Source: Gnetum montanum (lineage: Eukaryota > Streptophyta > Gnetopsida > Gnetales > Gnetaceae). Taken from it: a stretch of DNA of 64,000 bases. Made by a program: the position numbers and the translations under genes. Below the pieces are notes generated by a model. That model saw only the letters and a program-made list of their open reading frames with translations, made no database searches and was not told where the DNA came from. Numbering within the stretch: position 1 is the stretch's first letter; each line of letters begins with the position of its first letter. Location: positions 1,190,884 to 1,254,883 of the forward strand of contig MNCI01004678.1 in NCBI GenBank assembly GCA_015680685.1. Reading direction: 5' to 3'. Shown here piece after piece: positions 44,356-55,872 of the stretch.

Positions 44356-45238
44356 GGATATTTGGATTTCTTTTGGATTTTTGGAAAATTTGTGGCATTT
44401 TTGGACCTTAAAAATTTTGAATATTTTAATGGAAACATTTTTTTTAGCTTATATCCTAACTTTTAGCCCATAACCTTTATGTTCCATGATATACTAATGT
44501 TTCTTAGTTGAGGGGTTTTGACTCTTGCATTTCGTTGCAAAGTACTCATAGTAGACATGAAAATATCAGAAGAGGAACATTGGACAAAATAAGGATTATT
44601 TTTGGACAACATGGATCCTCTAAACTTGGAAAATAATTTATATATATTTTGTATTTTTTAAAATAGAAGCTTGTACACATATGGGATACTTAAGCCCTGT
44701 ACTTATTTTTATAATATATAAAAAAGTATGATAATATGAATTTGCTATGTGTGCCATTAGCACCATGAGATTGCAAGGAACATTTTTCATTTTAGCACAA
44801 GCTATATGTTTGGGAAAATATAATATTGCTTATTATATATTAATATTTTATTTGATTATTATTTTATTTTATTAATTAATTAGTAAACTTTAAACTTGAA
44901 TATCTTTATTTTTAAAGGTCCGATTAAGACGAAACAAGTATCATTGGAATCAATATTTTGTGTACTATTTTATGATGCAATTAGTGTAAATTTTCAACAT
45001 CTACATTTTTGTGGTTGCATAAATCTCTATTTTCCTATATTTAAATTTTATTTAATTTATATGCAAGTAATATGAAATTTGGCAATGCTATATTTTTTTA
45101 TTGTATTTATGATCTTAATTAATAATTTTTAGCTATTTTACTACTTTATTTAAGTTAGTAAATTAAGATTAAATCCAGATCCATGGGGTCTCTATTAGTT
45201 ATTTATAGGATTTTATAGATTATAATAGGGGTGTTACA

Positions 45239-46466
45239 ACATTATTGATAATGATTCCATCAATACATATATTATTACTAAAATGTTCAAGTAAAATCAA
45301 AGTATAATTAATATAATCTATGAGAAAAAATGAAATACATGAATTAAAAAGAAATGAATAGTGCATACAAAGATTATAGTTGTTTTTCTTAGATCTACTT
45401 TTACTTTGTAGGGCTATCCAAATCTCATCTACCCATAGGTTTACTTCTAATATTATTTAACTTCTTGAAGAACAATGGTAGTTTTAAAGGTTTCAATCTT
45501 CCTTTCATAAAATTATGATTTTTAGGATAAAATTATCAAACTAGATCTCACAAATCAAAGGGAATATGAAATGGTGATCAACGATCTCATAATAAATTAG
45601 ATTACATCTAATGCAAACATGGAATATGTAAATGATACAAAGATAGAGGTACAACTGCCTATTTTCTTACACATTTAAAAATTTTCTAAAAGCCTATTTT
45701 GATACTTTCTTACAATTGCTAAAATATTGATTTGCATTTAACATTTCATCTTCACCTATGCATCAATTGTTAAGAGAGCTATGATATCCATGGAGAAATG
45801 TTCTTCCCTCAGATGAAAATGATAATATATACTTCTTAATATTTTTCTTGTGTCACAATATTCAAGGAACTTTTTGGATTTTTATCTTTTATCTTTTATT
45901 ATTTTTTCGTGCTAAATTAACCTTATTTAAGGTTAGTTAATTTATTTGCTTGTTTAGTTGACCTATGCTTGGGTTAGTTAACCTTATGTTGAAATCTAAA
46001 AAAAATTGAACTCTTGGCTCAATCTTTCTTTTTTAACTTAGTTATTTGGATATGGGAATTTCATATTGGCTACTCATCTCAGGTAGGTCAACCTATGGAA
46101 AGATCGATTGATCTTAAAAGTATGCATTTTTTATCTATTGACTCTTCTTCATTTCAAGCTAGTGAACCTAGTATAGATCATTCAACCTTATGAGTGATGC
46201 ATTTTCTTTCTTTTAAACTTTGTGTGCCCTTAGGTAGATTGAGCTATTCCAAGGTTAGTTGAGCTAACAAGTATACATGTTTCTCCCTTCTTAATTTTAC
46301 CAACTCATAAGTTGGTCAATCTTATTATGAATTAGAAAATATAAGAGAATGATAGATCAACTTATGATTTCTAAGTTTAATCTTACAATCATATATTTTT
46401 TGAATTTTGAGTTTTTACATGCATTTGGATTAGCTGACCTATCCCAAGATTGGTAGATCTTTGAAT
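45239..46466 (-). repeat. Copia LTR, upper copy (uninterrupted part)
   Basis: Aligns with 30069-30716 joined to 37529-38116 and so shows the gypsy insertion site before insertion: GTCACAATATTCAAGGAACTTTTTGG here versus GTCATAG|gypsy|TGAGGGACTTTTTGG. Most of its GGTCAACC words have decayed (one exact at 46086). Confidence 0.8.
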
Positions 46467-46560
46467 CCATAACTTGCCAACCAAGAGATGAGTATCTTGA
46501 CCACTGTGCTGCACCCCTAGGTGTAAAAGAAATTTCTAATTTAATCATAAAACTTGTTGT
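46467..46560 (-). repeat. SINE-like tRNA head, broken by the copia element
   Basis: On the minus strand GGTGCAGCACAGTGGTCAAG (A-box-like) is followed by TTGGTTGGCAAGTTATGG, where the copia element begins. The expected B-box half is found at 29881-29941. Confidence 0.45.
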
Positions 46561-46599
46561 TTCACTACCCAATACTTGTTGTACTACTAAAACGTATTT

Positions 46600-46922
46600 T
46601 TTTTATTAATAAAAATACTTATCTCATTCTATTATTTATAAATTTATATTGTACATGATTTTTCAAAATTAATACACTATTTTAAAATAAAAGAAAATAT
46701 TACTTCTAGATCATAAGTTTAAATCCAAATACTAGCAAAATAACTTCAAGATCTCTAACTAAGAGATAGATCACACTGTGTAAGGTAATAAATATAAGAA
46801 TCATAGGAAACACTAGCATATCATTATACTCAAAAAACTATTTCTTCTTTTGTGTAGAGGGTGGAGTGGGGGGGGGGGGGGGGTGTTGGAATCCCAAAAT
46901 AATTATAATATAGGTATACCAT
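46600..46922 (-). repeat. SINE-like body with a 16-G run, 5' side of the copia insertion
   Basis: Contains AAAATAATTATAATATAGGT matching the SINE at 4195-4395, and an uninterrupted run of 16 G at 46868-46883. The element continues at 52737 after the copia insertion. Confidence 0.5.
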
Positions 46923-48066
46923 TGTTGACCTTTTGACATGTCAAAACCTTAGAAAATGAAGGATGTAGAAAATGTATTTGTATGATCTTATAGGAGTTGG
47001 GAAAGAAAAAATCATGATGATGAGAAGGGCATAAGATTAGTACAAGAGCTTATTTGTGTAAAGACAAGGAATCCATTAGAATAAGACAAGAGGTTAGATG
47101 AAGAAATCATGTTTGAGACAGGAGCTTCATGGTGTCAAGACAAAGAGCAAGATGAGACCAAGATGAGAGTTGAGTTTATATAAAAAATCTTAATCAAGGT
47201 GAAAGATTTCAAGGATGCATAAAGTCTATAAGCTAAATGAAGATGTTTCAGTATTTGCCCAAATGTCCCAAAAGACTAGAAAGCATCTCAGAGATGAAGA
47301 CTTAGTTTTAGGCTAGACATCCCACAAAAATAGTAGATGTTCCAATTTCCAATAAGATGTCCCACTTGCAAGTGGCCTATGTTCAATGAGATATTCAAAG
47401 CATGAATAAGATGTATCAACTAGCCATTTCCTAGCCATTACACAAATTCCAAGGATTATTTGGAAAGTAAATGGCTATAAAATAGAGTGGAATCATTGTG
47501 AAAAGGACATACACTATTCATTAGAATATTCATTTATGGTCTACATCAAGTGAACTTGTTGTATTCCTTAGTTCTTTATCATTTTTGAATTGTTTTGTAT
47601 GAGCTAAAATTATAAGAAATTTGTAAAGTTAGTTACACTCTTTCCTGAACTCTTTTTCTCTCTTTATAGCCCTAATAGATTGATGTGCTTCTTGCAAGAA
47701 GAAATCTTATAAGCTTGTTGGAACCTTGTAGGGTTAGTGTGTTTCCAGTGAGAAAATACTCCATCGGGAGCTTACATCATTGAAAAGGTTGTGGAATCCT
47801 TGAAACCATATTTTGAGATTGTTGGAACCTTATGAGGTTGAGTGTGTTTCCTATGAGAAAACACTCTGAGTAGAGCTTAAAATTTGTAAAGGTTGTGATG
47901 CTCTCTAAATTAAATTTTTGAAGGAATAAAATCCAAAGGTGTTCAATGATTCTACCCTCTGAGTGTGGATGTACCCAAGTTGGGTAACATGTAAATTTGT
48001 GTGTAGTTTTGGTTATCTTGGTTGTTCAAATTAGAAAACTTATTCAACCCTCCTTCTAAGTTTTAA
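46923..48066 (+). repeat. Copia 5' LTR
   Basis: Begins TGTTGACCTTTTGACATG and ends TTCTAAGTTTTAA just before the primer-binding site. Matches 51550-52736 throughout. The final CA has mutated to AA. Confidence 0.9.
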
Positions 48067-48080
48067 TTGGTATTAGAGCC
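48067..48080 (+). promoter_or_regulatory. Copia primer-binding site
   Basis: TTGGTATTAGAGCC directly after the LTR, matching initiator tRNA-Met (TGGTATCAGAGC) with one change. Confidence 0.9.
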
Positions 48081-48121
48081 CATTAATCTCATTTTTGGAG
48101 CTTAACATCTCAAGGGTAAAA

Positions 48122-49560
48122 ATGGAAGGGACATCATATACCAAGCCACCAATGTTTGATGGGATTAACTTCACATATTGGAAGGCTAGAATGCAAGGAT
48201 TTTTTGAATCCATGGATTTTGAAGTTTGTGAATCCATTCTTAAAGAATACATGTCATCCATCAACAAAATTAGAAGAGCTACCAAGCCAAGAAGTAAATG
48301 AATGCAAGATGAAAAAATAACTTCATGTTTGATTCAAAATAAAAAAAAATTGTCTTTATTGTGATTTGAGTAAATCTAAATTTAATATAGTAGTTGGGTG
48401 AAAAATTGTGAAAGAAATTTGAGAAAATTTAGAAGCAACATATGAAGGTACATCTATTGTCAAATAATCTAAGCTTCTAGTGTTACAAAGTGAGTATGAT
48501 AATGTCAAAATGAAAGAAGGAGAGAAAATCAATGACTATTTCTCTAGAGAAAATGATTTAGTTGTAGCCATTCATGGGATAGGAAAAGATTTACCTAAAA
48601 GTAATGTTATTATTAAAATGATTAAAACTTTATAGCTTGAGTTTACATCAGAAGTTATAGCCATGGAGGAAATCAAAGATTTCTTTATTGTAAAATTCAA
48701 TTAACTTCAAAGTGCACTCATTTCTTATGAGATGAATCTCATTAGTGAAGGTTCTATCAAGGAAAATCCTATTGCCCTTAAAAGTTAATCAAAAGAGAAA
48801 GATCCATCTGAACATGAAGTAAATAGTGAAGCTAAATTGGCTTTCTTGTCTAGAAGAGTTTAAAGATTACTTGCATGAAAAGGAAAGAGATTCAACAAAT
48901 TTGGTTTCAAAGGTAAGGAAAGATGTAAGAATTTTAAAAGTTCAATTATTGATGCATCCTCTCTAGAATGTTGGGTTTGTGGTAGAGACCATATGGCCTC
49001 CAAGTGTCCAAGTGTTAGTAGATTTTAAAATAAGGACCAATCCAAAGCTAATATGAAAAACTAAAATATTTACATTACCTAGGATGATGAACAAAGTGAG
49101 GAAGAAGCAAATGATTCTAAGATAGATTCACATCTTATATGCATGACCCTTCCACATGAAAATTATACAGAAGTCCTTGAAATGTCTAAAGGTAAATTTG
49201 ATGATAGATATAGTGAGTTGTGTGAGGAAATTATCACTCTTCATTATTTATTTAAAAAAAATTAAGAAAGAATGTGCATAGAAAAGAGGATGAAATTTCT
49301 GAACTCTATACTATATGCTCCACTCTAAAAAAGGAGCTCTTAGACGTAAAGACCAAGGTTCAATTGTTAATCCATTTATATGAGTAGAAGTGTAGAGACA
49401 CACAAGATGCAAGGACTAGGAAAAATTAAGAAGTGCCTCACAATTAGCACAATGACAAAGATTTGGAAGAGGGTTCTTCAAAGGACACTTACATAAATTT
49501 GGTATCATCAAAAAGAAAAAAAAGGCTAGGTTTGATTATCCAATTCAAATTAGAAATATT
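48122..49560 (+). pseudogene. Copia gag remnant
   Basis: Starts 41 bp after the primer-binding site at the ATG at 48122. The opening EGTSYTKPPMFDGINFTYWK then ARMQGFFESMDFEVCES matches copia gag. A stop at 48299 ends the open part (59 codons). Downstream, in shifting frames, come KEERKSMTISLEKM-like words and a knuckle CWVCGRDHMASKCPSVSRF at 48970-49025, CX2CX3HX4C, one residue short of the standard CX2CX4HX4C. A charged C-terminal part (CMTLPHENYTEVLEMSKGKF) follows to ~49300. Confidence 0.85.
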
Positions 49561-51427
49561 CTATAGTTTTTTTGTAAAATATATGGATATGAACAAGGTT
49601 ATTATCAACCACTAATAGAGAAAAATAATGTGGGTACTTGGTCTTGTCAAGAAGAGTCATGTAAGTGTAACCTGAGGGGTACAAAGACTTGAAGAACTAA
49701 TGAACAAGAAGAAAAGATAATATATGATGAAACTGGAGGATCAGGATCCATAACTAGCAAAACTTATTAATCCTCTCATTTTGAAGAACATGAGCAAGAT
49801 AAAATAGCAACCTTAAATGAATTTGGAGATTCAAATAAAGATGTTGTTGATAGAAAACGCAAGGAACAATTTCATGCTAGAAAGATGCTCTATGATGGAG
49901 GATCTCATCTAAAACTTCATTAATCATGTGCATGCTTAGATGCAAGAAAGGTAAGTAACAATAAATATTTATTCCTTGGCTTGCTAAACTTAGAGTTTAG
50001 AATAGTTTATTTTTATAAATCTTAGTAGTTAGAAAATTAATTAAATGGATAGTATTGAAAATCTTTGTATATTCAAGGAAAACCTAACTTGATATTATAA
50101 GATATTGAGTTATAGATATAAGCATGTAAAGCATCAAAATTTTAATGGATAATGTATTGACTTGGTACAAAAACTCACAAGGTAGGGTTTGGTAAGCTTA
50201 CATGTTACAATCATATGATGTAGATATTATGCTTGTATTACATGTTGGACAATAATATGTTGTTTCCTCCTTGTGTATCCACAAGGTCTATATGTTTTTA
50301 AAGTTTTTATCATTATAAATCAAGTTTTGGACCCTTAACTAGTATGTAATGATTTCAAGTTGTTTAAGACCCTTACTATAATTCATGAACAAGGAGCTCA
50401 TGGTTGAACATCCAAAAAGAAAATTATTGTGCTATGCTAGCATATATGGTATCTTTATTAAAAATTTTGGTATTTATCTTTTATCATAGATACTACTAAT
50501 GGGAGATTTTAGCTTCCAAAAGTCTCCATACTTGATCTTAGTATGGTATTTCAAATGTACTGATGAAAATCAAGAGTGCATCTATTCAAAGGTAAGGTGA
50601 CCCAAGGAAGGACATTCAAATAGTAGATGCATTGTAAAATTTGGAAAAAAATTAGCACTAATGCAAGGAAAGTCTGTACCTCATCAATAGTCATTATATT
50701 TTGGACCACTGGTGTAAGGGGAGTCTTCAAAGACTCTCAAGTTGCAAGACTTCCAATTCTAGAACCCATAGAAGTAAATGAGCAAGAAAAAGTATATTCA
50801 TATTGAAATATGGTAAAGTATCTAAAAGTGTAAGTTAATTTTGGTCAAATAATTGTTGGATATTTTAAATATGGCCTTTATTTGTCCTAGCATTTGAAAT
50901 TGGCATGGTTATATAAAATTGCTTTATGGGCACTATGTTACAAATATGATTGATTATTCAGCATGATAAGTTATGCAACCTTGATCATTCTTGTGAATGT
51001 TGAATCTAAGCCCTTCAATATAAAATGTGATGTTTCTCTCTCCTTAGAAATGAAATCTACTTGTGGCATCTTTTTGATGATGTACAAAAAGGGGAAGAAT
51101 GTGTTATTGGTAATAGGGCATATATGATAAAGACTATTTAACTTGATATATACTTTCAGTAGATAGTAATTTTGTTACTAATGGCTTATGGATTATTCTT
51201 TTAGAGACAAGATACTTGATCTTTAATGCTCAACCTTTGGTCCTAAATGAAAATGTTATAAATTAACATTTGAAAGGATTTGATTATGTCTCCTTGTGTT
51301 TAATAGATTATGTGATTTAAAGATATGGACAACTCTTAATAGGATATTTTTCTTTGATTAGCCCTATGAAACCTACATTGAAGGATGTATACTCATTAAT
51401 GACTATTCATCTCTTTTTCATCCTTAA

Positions 51428-51464
<37 letters not shown>

Positions 51465-51534
51465 TGTGCTTTATTACTTAATCATATGATATTATGGATT
51501 ATGCTAATCCATTTTCTCAAGTTTTGGACATCAC
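49560..51534 (+). other. Copia interior without pol domains
   Basis: No integrase, RT or RNase H block can be read in three plus frames. A hydrophilic reading (DETGGSGSITSKTY, KDVVDRKRKEQFHARKM) occurs at 49720-49900. An (AC)n microsatellite lies at 51429-51460 and a PPT-like tract at 51087. Confidence 0.5.
51429..51460. repeat. (AC)n microsatellite
   Basis: About 16 uninterrupted AC dinucleotides within the copia element, 90 bp upstream of its 3' LTR. Confidence 0.95.
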
Positions 51535-51549
51535 AAAGAAGGAAAAGAT

Positions 51550-52736
51550 TGTTGACATTTTGATATGTTAAAACCTTAGAAAATAGAGAATATGAAAAAA
51601 GTGTTTATATGATCTTATATGAGTTGGCAAAGAAAAAATTATGATGATGATAAGAACATAAGATCTAGATAAGAGCTTATTGGTGTAAAGCCAAGGACTC
51701 CATGAAAATAAGACAAGAGCTTAGATAAAGAAATCATGTTTAAGATAAGAGCTTCATGGTGTCAAGACAAAGAGCAAGATGAGACCAAGATGAATGCTAA
51801 GCTGAGATGAAAAAAATTCTTAGCAAAGATGGAAGATTTCAAGGATGCATAAAGTATACAAGCCAAACAAAGATGTTTCAGTATCTACTTGGCCATCCTA
51901 GAAGATTAGCAGATGTCCCATAGATGAAGACTTAGTTTCATGCTAGAAAATAGTAGACGTTCCAATTGCTTTTGACACATTCCAGTTGGGACATCCAAAG
52001 TGAGGGTTTCCAATTTCTAGTGGGATGTCCCACCTACAAGTGGCCTATTTTTAGTGAGAGATCCCAAGATTGAATAGGAAATTCCAACTAGTCATTTCCT
52101 AGATATGGCATGCATTTTGAGGATTATTTGGAAAGTAAAAGACTATAAAATGGAGTGGAATCCTTATGAAAAGGACAAGCACCATTAATTAAAATATTCA
52201 TTCAATATCTACATCAAGTGAATTTATTGTGTTCCTTAATTATTTATCATTTGTAAATTCTTTTATGTAAGCTCAAATTGCAAGGACTTTGTAAAGTTAG
52301 TTACACTCTCTCCTTGATTCTTTTTCTCTCTTTGTAGCTCTATGAGGTTCATGTACTTATTGTCAGAAGGAATCTTGTAAACTTGTTGGGACCTTGTGGG
52401 GTTGAGTGTGTTTCTAGTGAGAAAAAACTCTATGTAGAGCTTATGTCATTGTAAAGGTTGTGGGATCCTTGAAACCACATTTTGAGCTTGTTGGGACCTT
52501 GTGGGGTCAAGTGTGTTTCTTGTGAGAAAAAACTCCAAGCAGAGTTCAAACTTTCTAAAGGTTGTGGTACCTTTTAAACCACATTTTTGAAGAAAAAAAG
52601 TCCAAAGATGTGCAAGGATTCTACCCTCTGAGTGTAAATGTACCTAACTTGGAGAACCATGTAAATTTATGTGTGGTTTTGGTTTTCTTGGTTGTTTGAA
52701 TTGGAAAATTTATTCAATCCCCATTCTAAGTTCTCA
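51550..52736 (+). repeat. Copia 3' LTR
   Basis: Begins TGTTGACATTTTGATATG after a good polypurine tract and ends TTCTAAGTTCTCA. It is the partner of 46923-48066, with several indels between the two. Confidence 0.9.
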
Positions 52737-52870
52737 GTCCTCAAACCTAAGATATCTAGTCAAAGTAAAACTTTATAACTTAGCATTATCCACTAGAATT
52801 GAACCTAGGAGTTGGAATTTCTAATTGAAGTGTCTTACCACTAGGTTAATGACTCATTGTTACATTATTA
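52737..52870 (-). repeat. tRNA-derived SINE-like repeat, distal part
   Basis: On the minus strand TTAACCTAGTGGTAAGACAC (A box) and CTCCTAGGTTCAATTCTAG (B box) are tRNA-spaced. Its body continues at 46600-46922 across the copia insertion, and the full arrangement matches 4195-4395. Confidence 0.6.
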
Positions 52871-53710
52871 CAAAGTCCAATAGGATTTGTAAATATATAT
52901 AGATGAAATTATAAAAATAACTATTTAGACATCATAATCCTATAAAGAATACATTATAAAACATCTATTCATTTACACAATCCATCATCAACACGCTAAC
53001 AAAACTATACTAAAGAAATTCCACAAATTATCATGAATAAAGACATAACAAAATCATACACTAGTTAATCATACACACACAAGGCTTAAAACACACATTC
53101 ATATCAAGGTCAAAGAGGTTCTAGAATAGATTTTTTTAGAAGATCCTAAAGGATTTTAATTAATGTAGGTAAGAAATTGAGTTACATGTGTATATTTTAT
53201 ATCAATTAATTAGAATAATAATTTCTATTAGATTTATGTAGATTTCATAACTAGCTAGCTTTAACATATAGGTAAGGTGTCTTAGTTTTATCTTGAACTA
53301 TCAATTTGATCATTAATAGATTTATCTATGGGGCCAAGCAAATCTAGGTAAAGAAGATGGATCAATGTAACGAAGGTGAGACTAGAGATCTAGTTTTGAA
53401 TATAAGCTAGATAAAATAGTAGAAAAGTACTTAAGTTCATAATAGGTCATCATCAAGTCCAAGTCCCTATCTGTTATCAAGACTATGTTATGGCTTCTCA
53501 ATAGGTCAAAATAAGGGTAATAAATCATAAATAAATACTATAAAAATAAAACTATTAAAGTAGTATAGTAGATTAATTATATTTTATAAATCAAGATAAT
53601 CATTAAAATAATTTTAAAATATGTTCAAAGATATATGGATGATTTTGTTAGGAGAGTCATATAAAGATAACTTATTTATAAAAGAAAAGGTAAATATAAA
53701 GATTACTAAT
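52871..53710. other. AT-rich spacer, nothing recognised
   Basis: No coding similarity or repeat structure seen. Confidence 0.4.
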
Positions 53711-54621
53711 TAGAGTAGGATCACTATGATTTTCTTTAATTCTTAAAAAAATTAAAATTAGATATTATGTGCAATAATTCAATTTGCTATAAATTAAGAA
53801 AACTAGTTATCTTATATTAAAATTGAAATAATGGAATTACAATTTCATAGAACATCAACACTCATACACTCAATGATATTATAGAGCCTGAGGCTCTACA
53901 ACCATACATATGACTAATCTCAAGGCAAGGTAAAATTAATCTAGACCTCTTCCTCACACATACAAGATTGAGATTCAACACACACAAAGAATCACAATGA
54001 TCAATATCACACATACAAAGAGTCATAGTGGCCAATATCACACACATAATTGACCACAAAGATGCATATAACTCTCATGAAATCTCTCTCAAATCTTTGT
54101 ATTTTTCTCTTGCAAAACATGTAAACATGATTAATATTTATCAATTTAAAAACTAAAACATAAGGGAACCTTTCTCATGATCAACTTGAAGAGTCTTATC
54201 TTTTTTGAATCTTGAACCTAGTATTTATAGCTATTTCTGAATTGTAATTGCCACCTCAGAGCTTTTTCTGAATTGATCAAGACTTCTATAGGTATAATAA
54301 GACATCCTTCTATTAAACCTAGGTTGTAGGTAGGATGTCTAGTCTTTAGGAAAGATGTTTCCTTTGGAGACAAGATGTCTCTTGTATAAATAATATGTCT
54401 CTCCAAAGATTTCTCCTCTCAAGCTAAGATGTATTCTAATTGGATAAGATGTTTTGTATGAATCGTTAGCTCTTAGATAAGACATCTCTTGTCATGCCAA
54501 ACTCTTAGGAAAGATGTCTATAAAGATTCGAGACATCTTTTAAGCTTCCTAAAATATTTAGTCTTCTATTTTTAGGGATGAAAAGGGATTTGGAAGAGAT
54601 GTCTCTCTACTAGCTCTTCCA
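53711..54621 (-). repeat. Gypsy LTR related to 30717-31726
   Basis: Starts TAGAGTAGGATCACTATG (versus TGGAGTAGGTTCACTC) and ends CTAGCTCTTCCA (plus view). Shared words include AAGAAAACTAGTTATCTT and TGAGGCTCTACAA. Carries several AGACATCT/AGATGTCT motifs between 54290 and 54605. Confidence 0.75.
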
Positions 54622-55010
54622 ACCTTCAAAAAGTGAACTTAGGTGAATAAGGGAGTAGGGGTAGAAGTGATCTTCCACTTAATAAGCATGATTTCATGGA
54701 CTCATTTAGCATCATTAGTAGTTTGATCCTTCCAATGGATCAAGTACATATGCCTTTTCATTGTATGAGTACTAGATGCTTCTCTTTTATTAAGCACAAT
54801 TACCTTCCTCTCATGTGAAGGCTTGGATTTTTCAATAGCACCCTTCAAATTATTGATGCTACCTTATGATATTTCATAATTTTTCAATTCATGGTAATGC
54901 ATAAGATCTGTAACATTAAAAATGGAAGACATATCCATACTGTTTGGTAATTCAATTTCAAAAGATTGTCATTGATTTTAGTATTTATCCTAATTGGTGA
55001 CCACTTTGGA
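53711..55010 (-). mobile_element. Truncated chromovirus-type gypsy element (3' end only)
   Basis: The LTR (53711-54621) is followed on the minus strand by the chromodomain/integrase end, 54622-55010. That part aligns with 31727-32110 (plus view: CTTGATCCATTGGAAGGATC-like block, CATGGTAATGCATAAGATCT, GGAAGACATATCCATACTG). The rest of the element and the other LTR are missing. It is a separate, more diverged insertion of the same lineage. Confidence 0.75.
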
Positions 55011-55867
55011 TTGCCAACGGTGTTGTCCTCTTCCCTATGATGAAAATCACAAGGATGAGGAGTTCTTCCAAACTCAAGTTTAGGTGCTTGCTAGTCTTTG
55101 CAAATACTAAGGCCTGAATACCTCTAAATAAACTTAGCTGATATTTGAGAAAACTATGTGTATTTTCTATTGTTAATGTAAGTTTTGAATCTTATAATAT
55201 GGTGTCAATAAAGTTAAGTAGATATAAACACCTTTATCAGAAGATTTAGCTATCTTACTTCACCTTGCAAGTGAGTGAAATTTTTCCACTATATCAAAGC
55301 TATAGAGTCTATGTAGTCCAAACTATATGTTGCCTATTCAAACTAGTCTTTCATCTAATGCTTAAACACAATTCCACAGAATCTATTTCCAATATTTGTT
55401 AGAGAGAAAATTCTACAAGAATACCAAAAACAAAGTAAGATTTAATGGTTTTTTTTTTTGGAAAATGAAAACAATAGAATCACATAGAATCTTAAACATT
55501 AAAATGAGGTACTATTGATGTGAGGAAACACTTTGAAAAATAAAGCTATTTCAAATTAGCCAACAATATCAAAAAATTTGTTAAACCCTTGGGCTCACAC
55601 AACCAATTTGAAATAAGACTACTATCAACATGAGCAAATGCTTTGGAAAGGAATCTAAAGCTATTTTTAAGCCAATCGATAAATGCCAACAATTGCTAAA
55701 AATAGAGTTATTCAAGTAGTCTTACAATTACAAGAACAAGATTCCAAGCACAATAAAATCTTCATCAAGAGCTAAGAAACTAAGATAAAGTGGGGAAATA
55801 AGAGTTAACTCATAGGATATAAGTAAATTAGCTAAATTGTATCTAAAGTTATTAGGCCATTGTATAG
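55011..55867. other. Spacer with no recognisable gene
   Basis: A short near-duplicate pair occurs (AACACTTTGAAAAATAAAGCTATTT at 55528 and AATGCTTTGGAAAGGAATCTAAAGCTATTT at 55637). Otherwise nothing could be identified. Confidence 0.4.
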
Positions 55868-55872
55868 GAAAT

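Larger units (their letters stand above)
42127..45238 (-). repeat. Putative 3.1-kb solo LTR (gypsy-type ends)
   Basis: On the minus strand it starts TGTAACACCCCTATTATAAT, a common plant gypsy LTR start, and ends ...CAACAACACA. It interrupts the upper copia LTR: that LTR's sequence stops at about 42126 and resumes at 45239. Flanks ACATA (42122-42126) and ACATT (45239-45243) agree at four of five bases as a target duplication. No PBS, PPT or coding domain was found inside, hence solo LTR. Internal repeats include a 31-bp duplication at 42226/42278, four ~56-bp units at 43222-43445, and a ~157-bp duplication at 44101-44355. Confidence 0.55.
29942..46466 (-). mobile_element. Gag-only Ty1/copia (Sirevirus-like) element carrying two nested insertions
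   Basis: Two same-orientation LTR copies flank a ~3.9-kb interior. The lower copy is 29942-30716 plus 37524-38116 and is split by a gypsy element. The upper copy is 41999-42126 plus 45239-46466 and is split by a solo LTR. The copies match over ~1.2 kb (TAGGGCTATCCAAATCTC, AATCAAAGGRAATATGAAATG, TAGGTAGGTCAACCTATGG and more). On the minus strand the 5' LTR ends near 41999, a decayed primer-binding site follows, and gag starts at 41919. After the gag knuckle at ~40350 no integrase or RT is seen; a PPT-like AAGGGGGAGAGAAC lies at ~38380-38395. Without its passengers it would be about 6.6 kb. Flanking bases TATTC and TATGG (minus strand) only partly match as a target duplication. Confidence 0.7.
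46923..52736 (+). mobile_element. Gag-only Ty1/copia (Sirevirus-like) element
   Basis: Structure is LTR (46923-48066), primer-binding site TTGGTATTAGAGCC (48067-48080), gag (48122-~49500), about 2 kb without pol, polypurine tract AAAGAAGGAAAAGAT (51535-51549), LTR (51550-52736). A second PPT-like AAAAAGGGGAAGAATG at 51087 precedes it; duplicated PPT-like tracts upstream of the 3' LTR are described for Sireviruses. With gag but no integrase, RT or RNase H it fits the TR-GAG/large non-autonomous class. It sits inside a SINE-like repeat (46600-46922 and 52737-52870); flanking 5-mers ACCAT and GTCCT do not match well. Confidence 0.85.

Noticed and set aside
46923-52736. Perfect target-site duplication for this copia element
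   Set aside because: Flanks ACCAT and GTCCT match at only two of five positions; insertion is supported by the split SINE instead.
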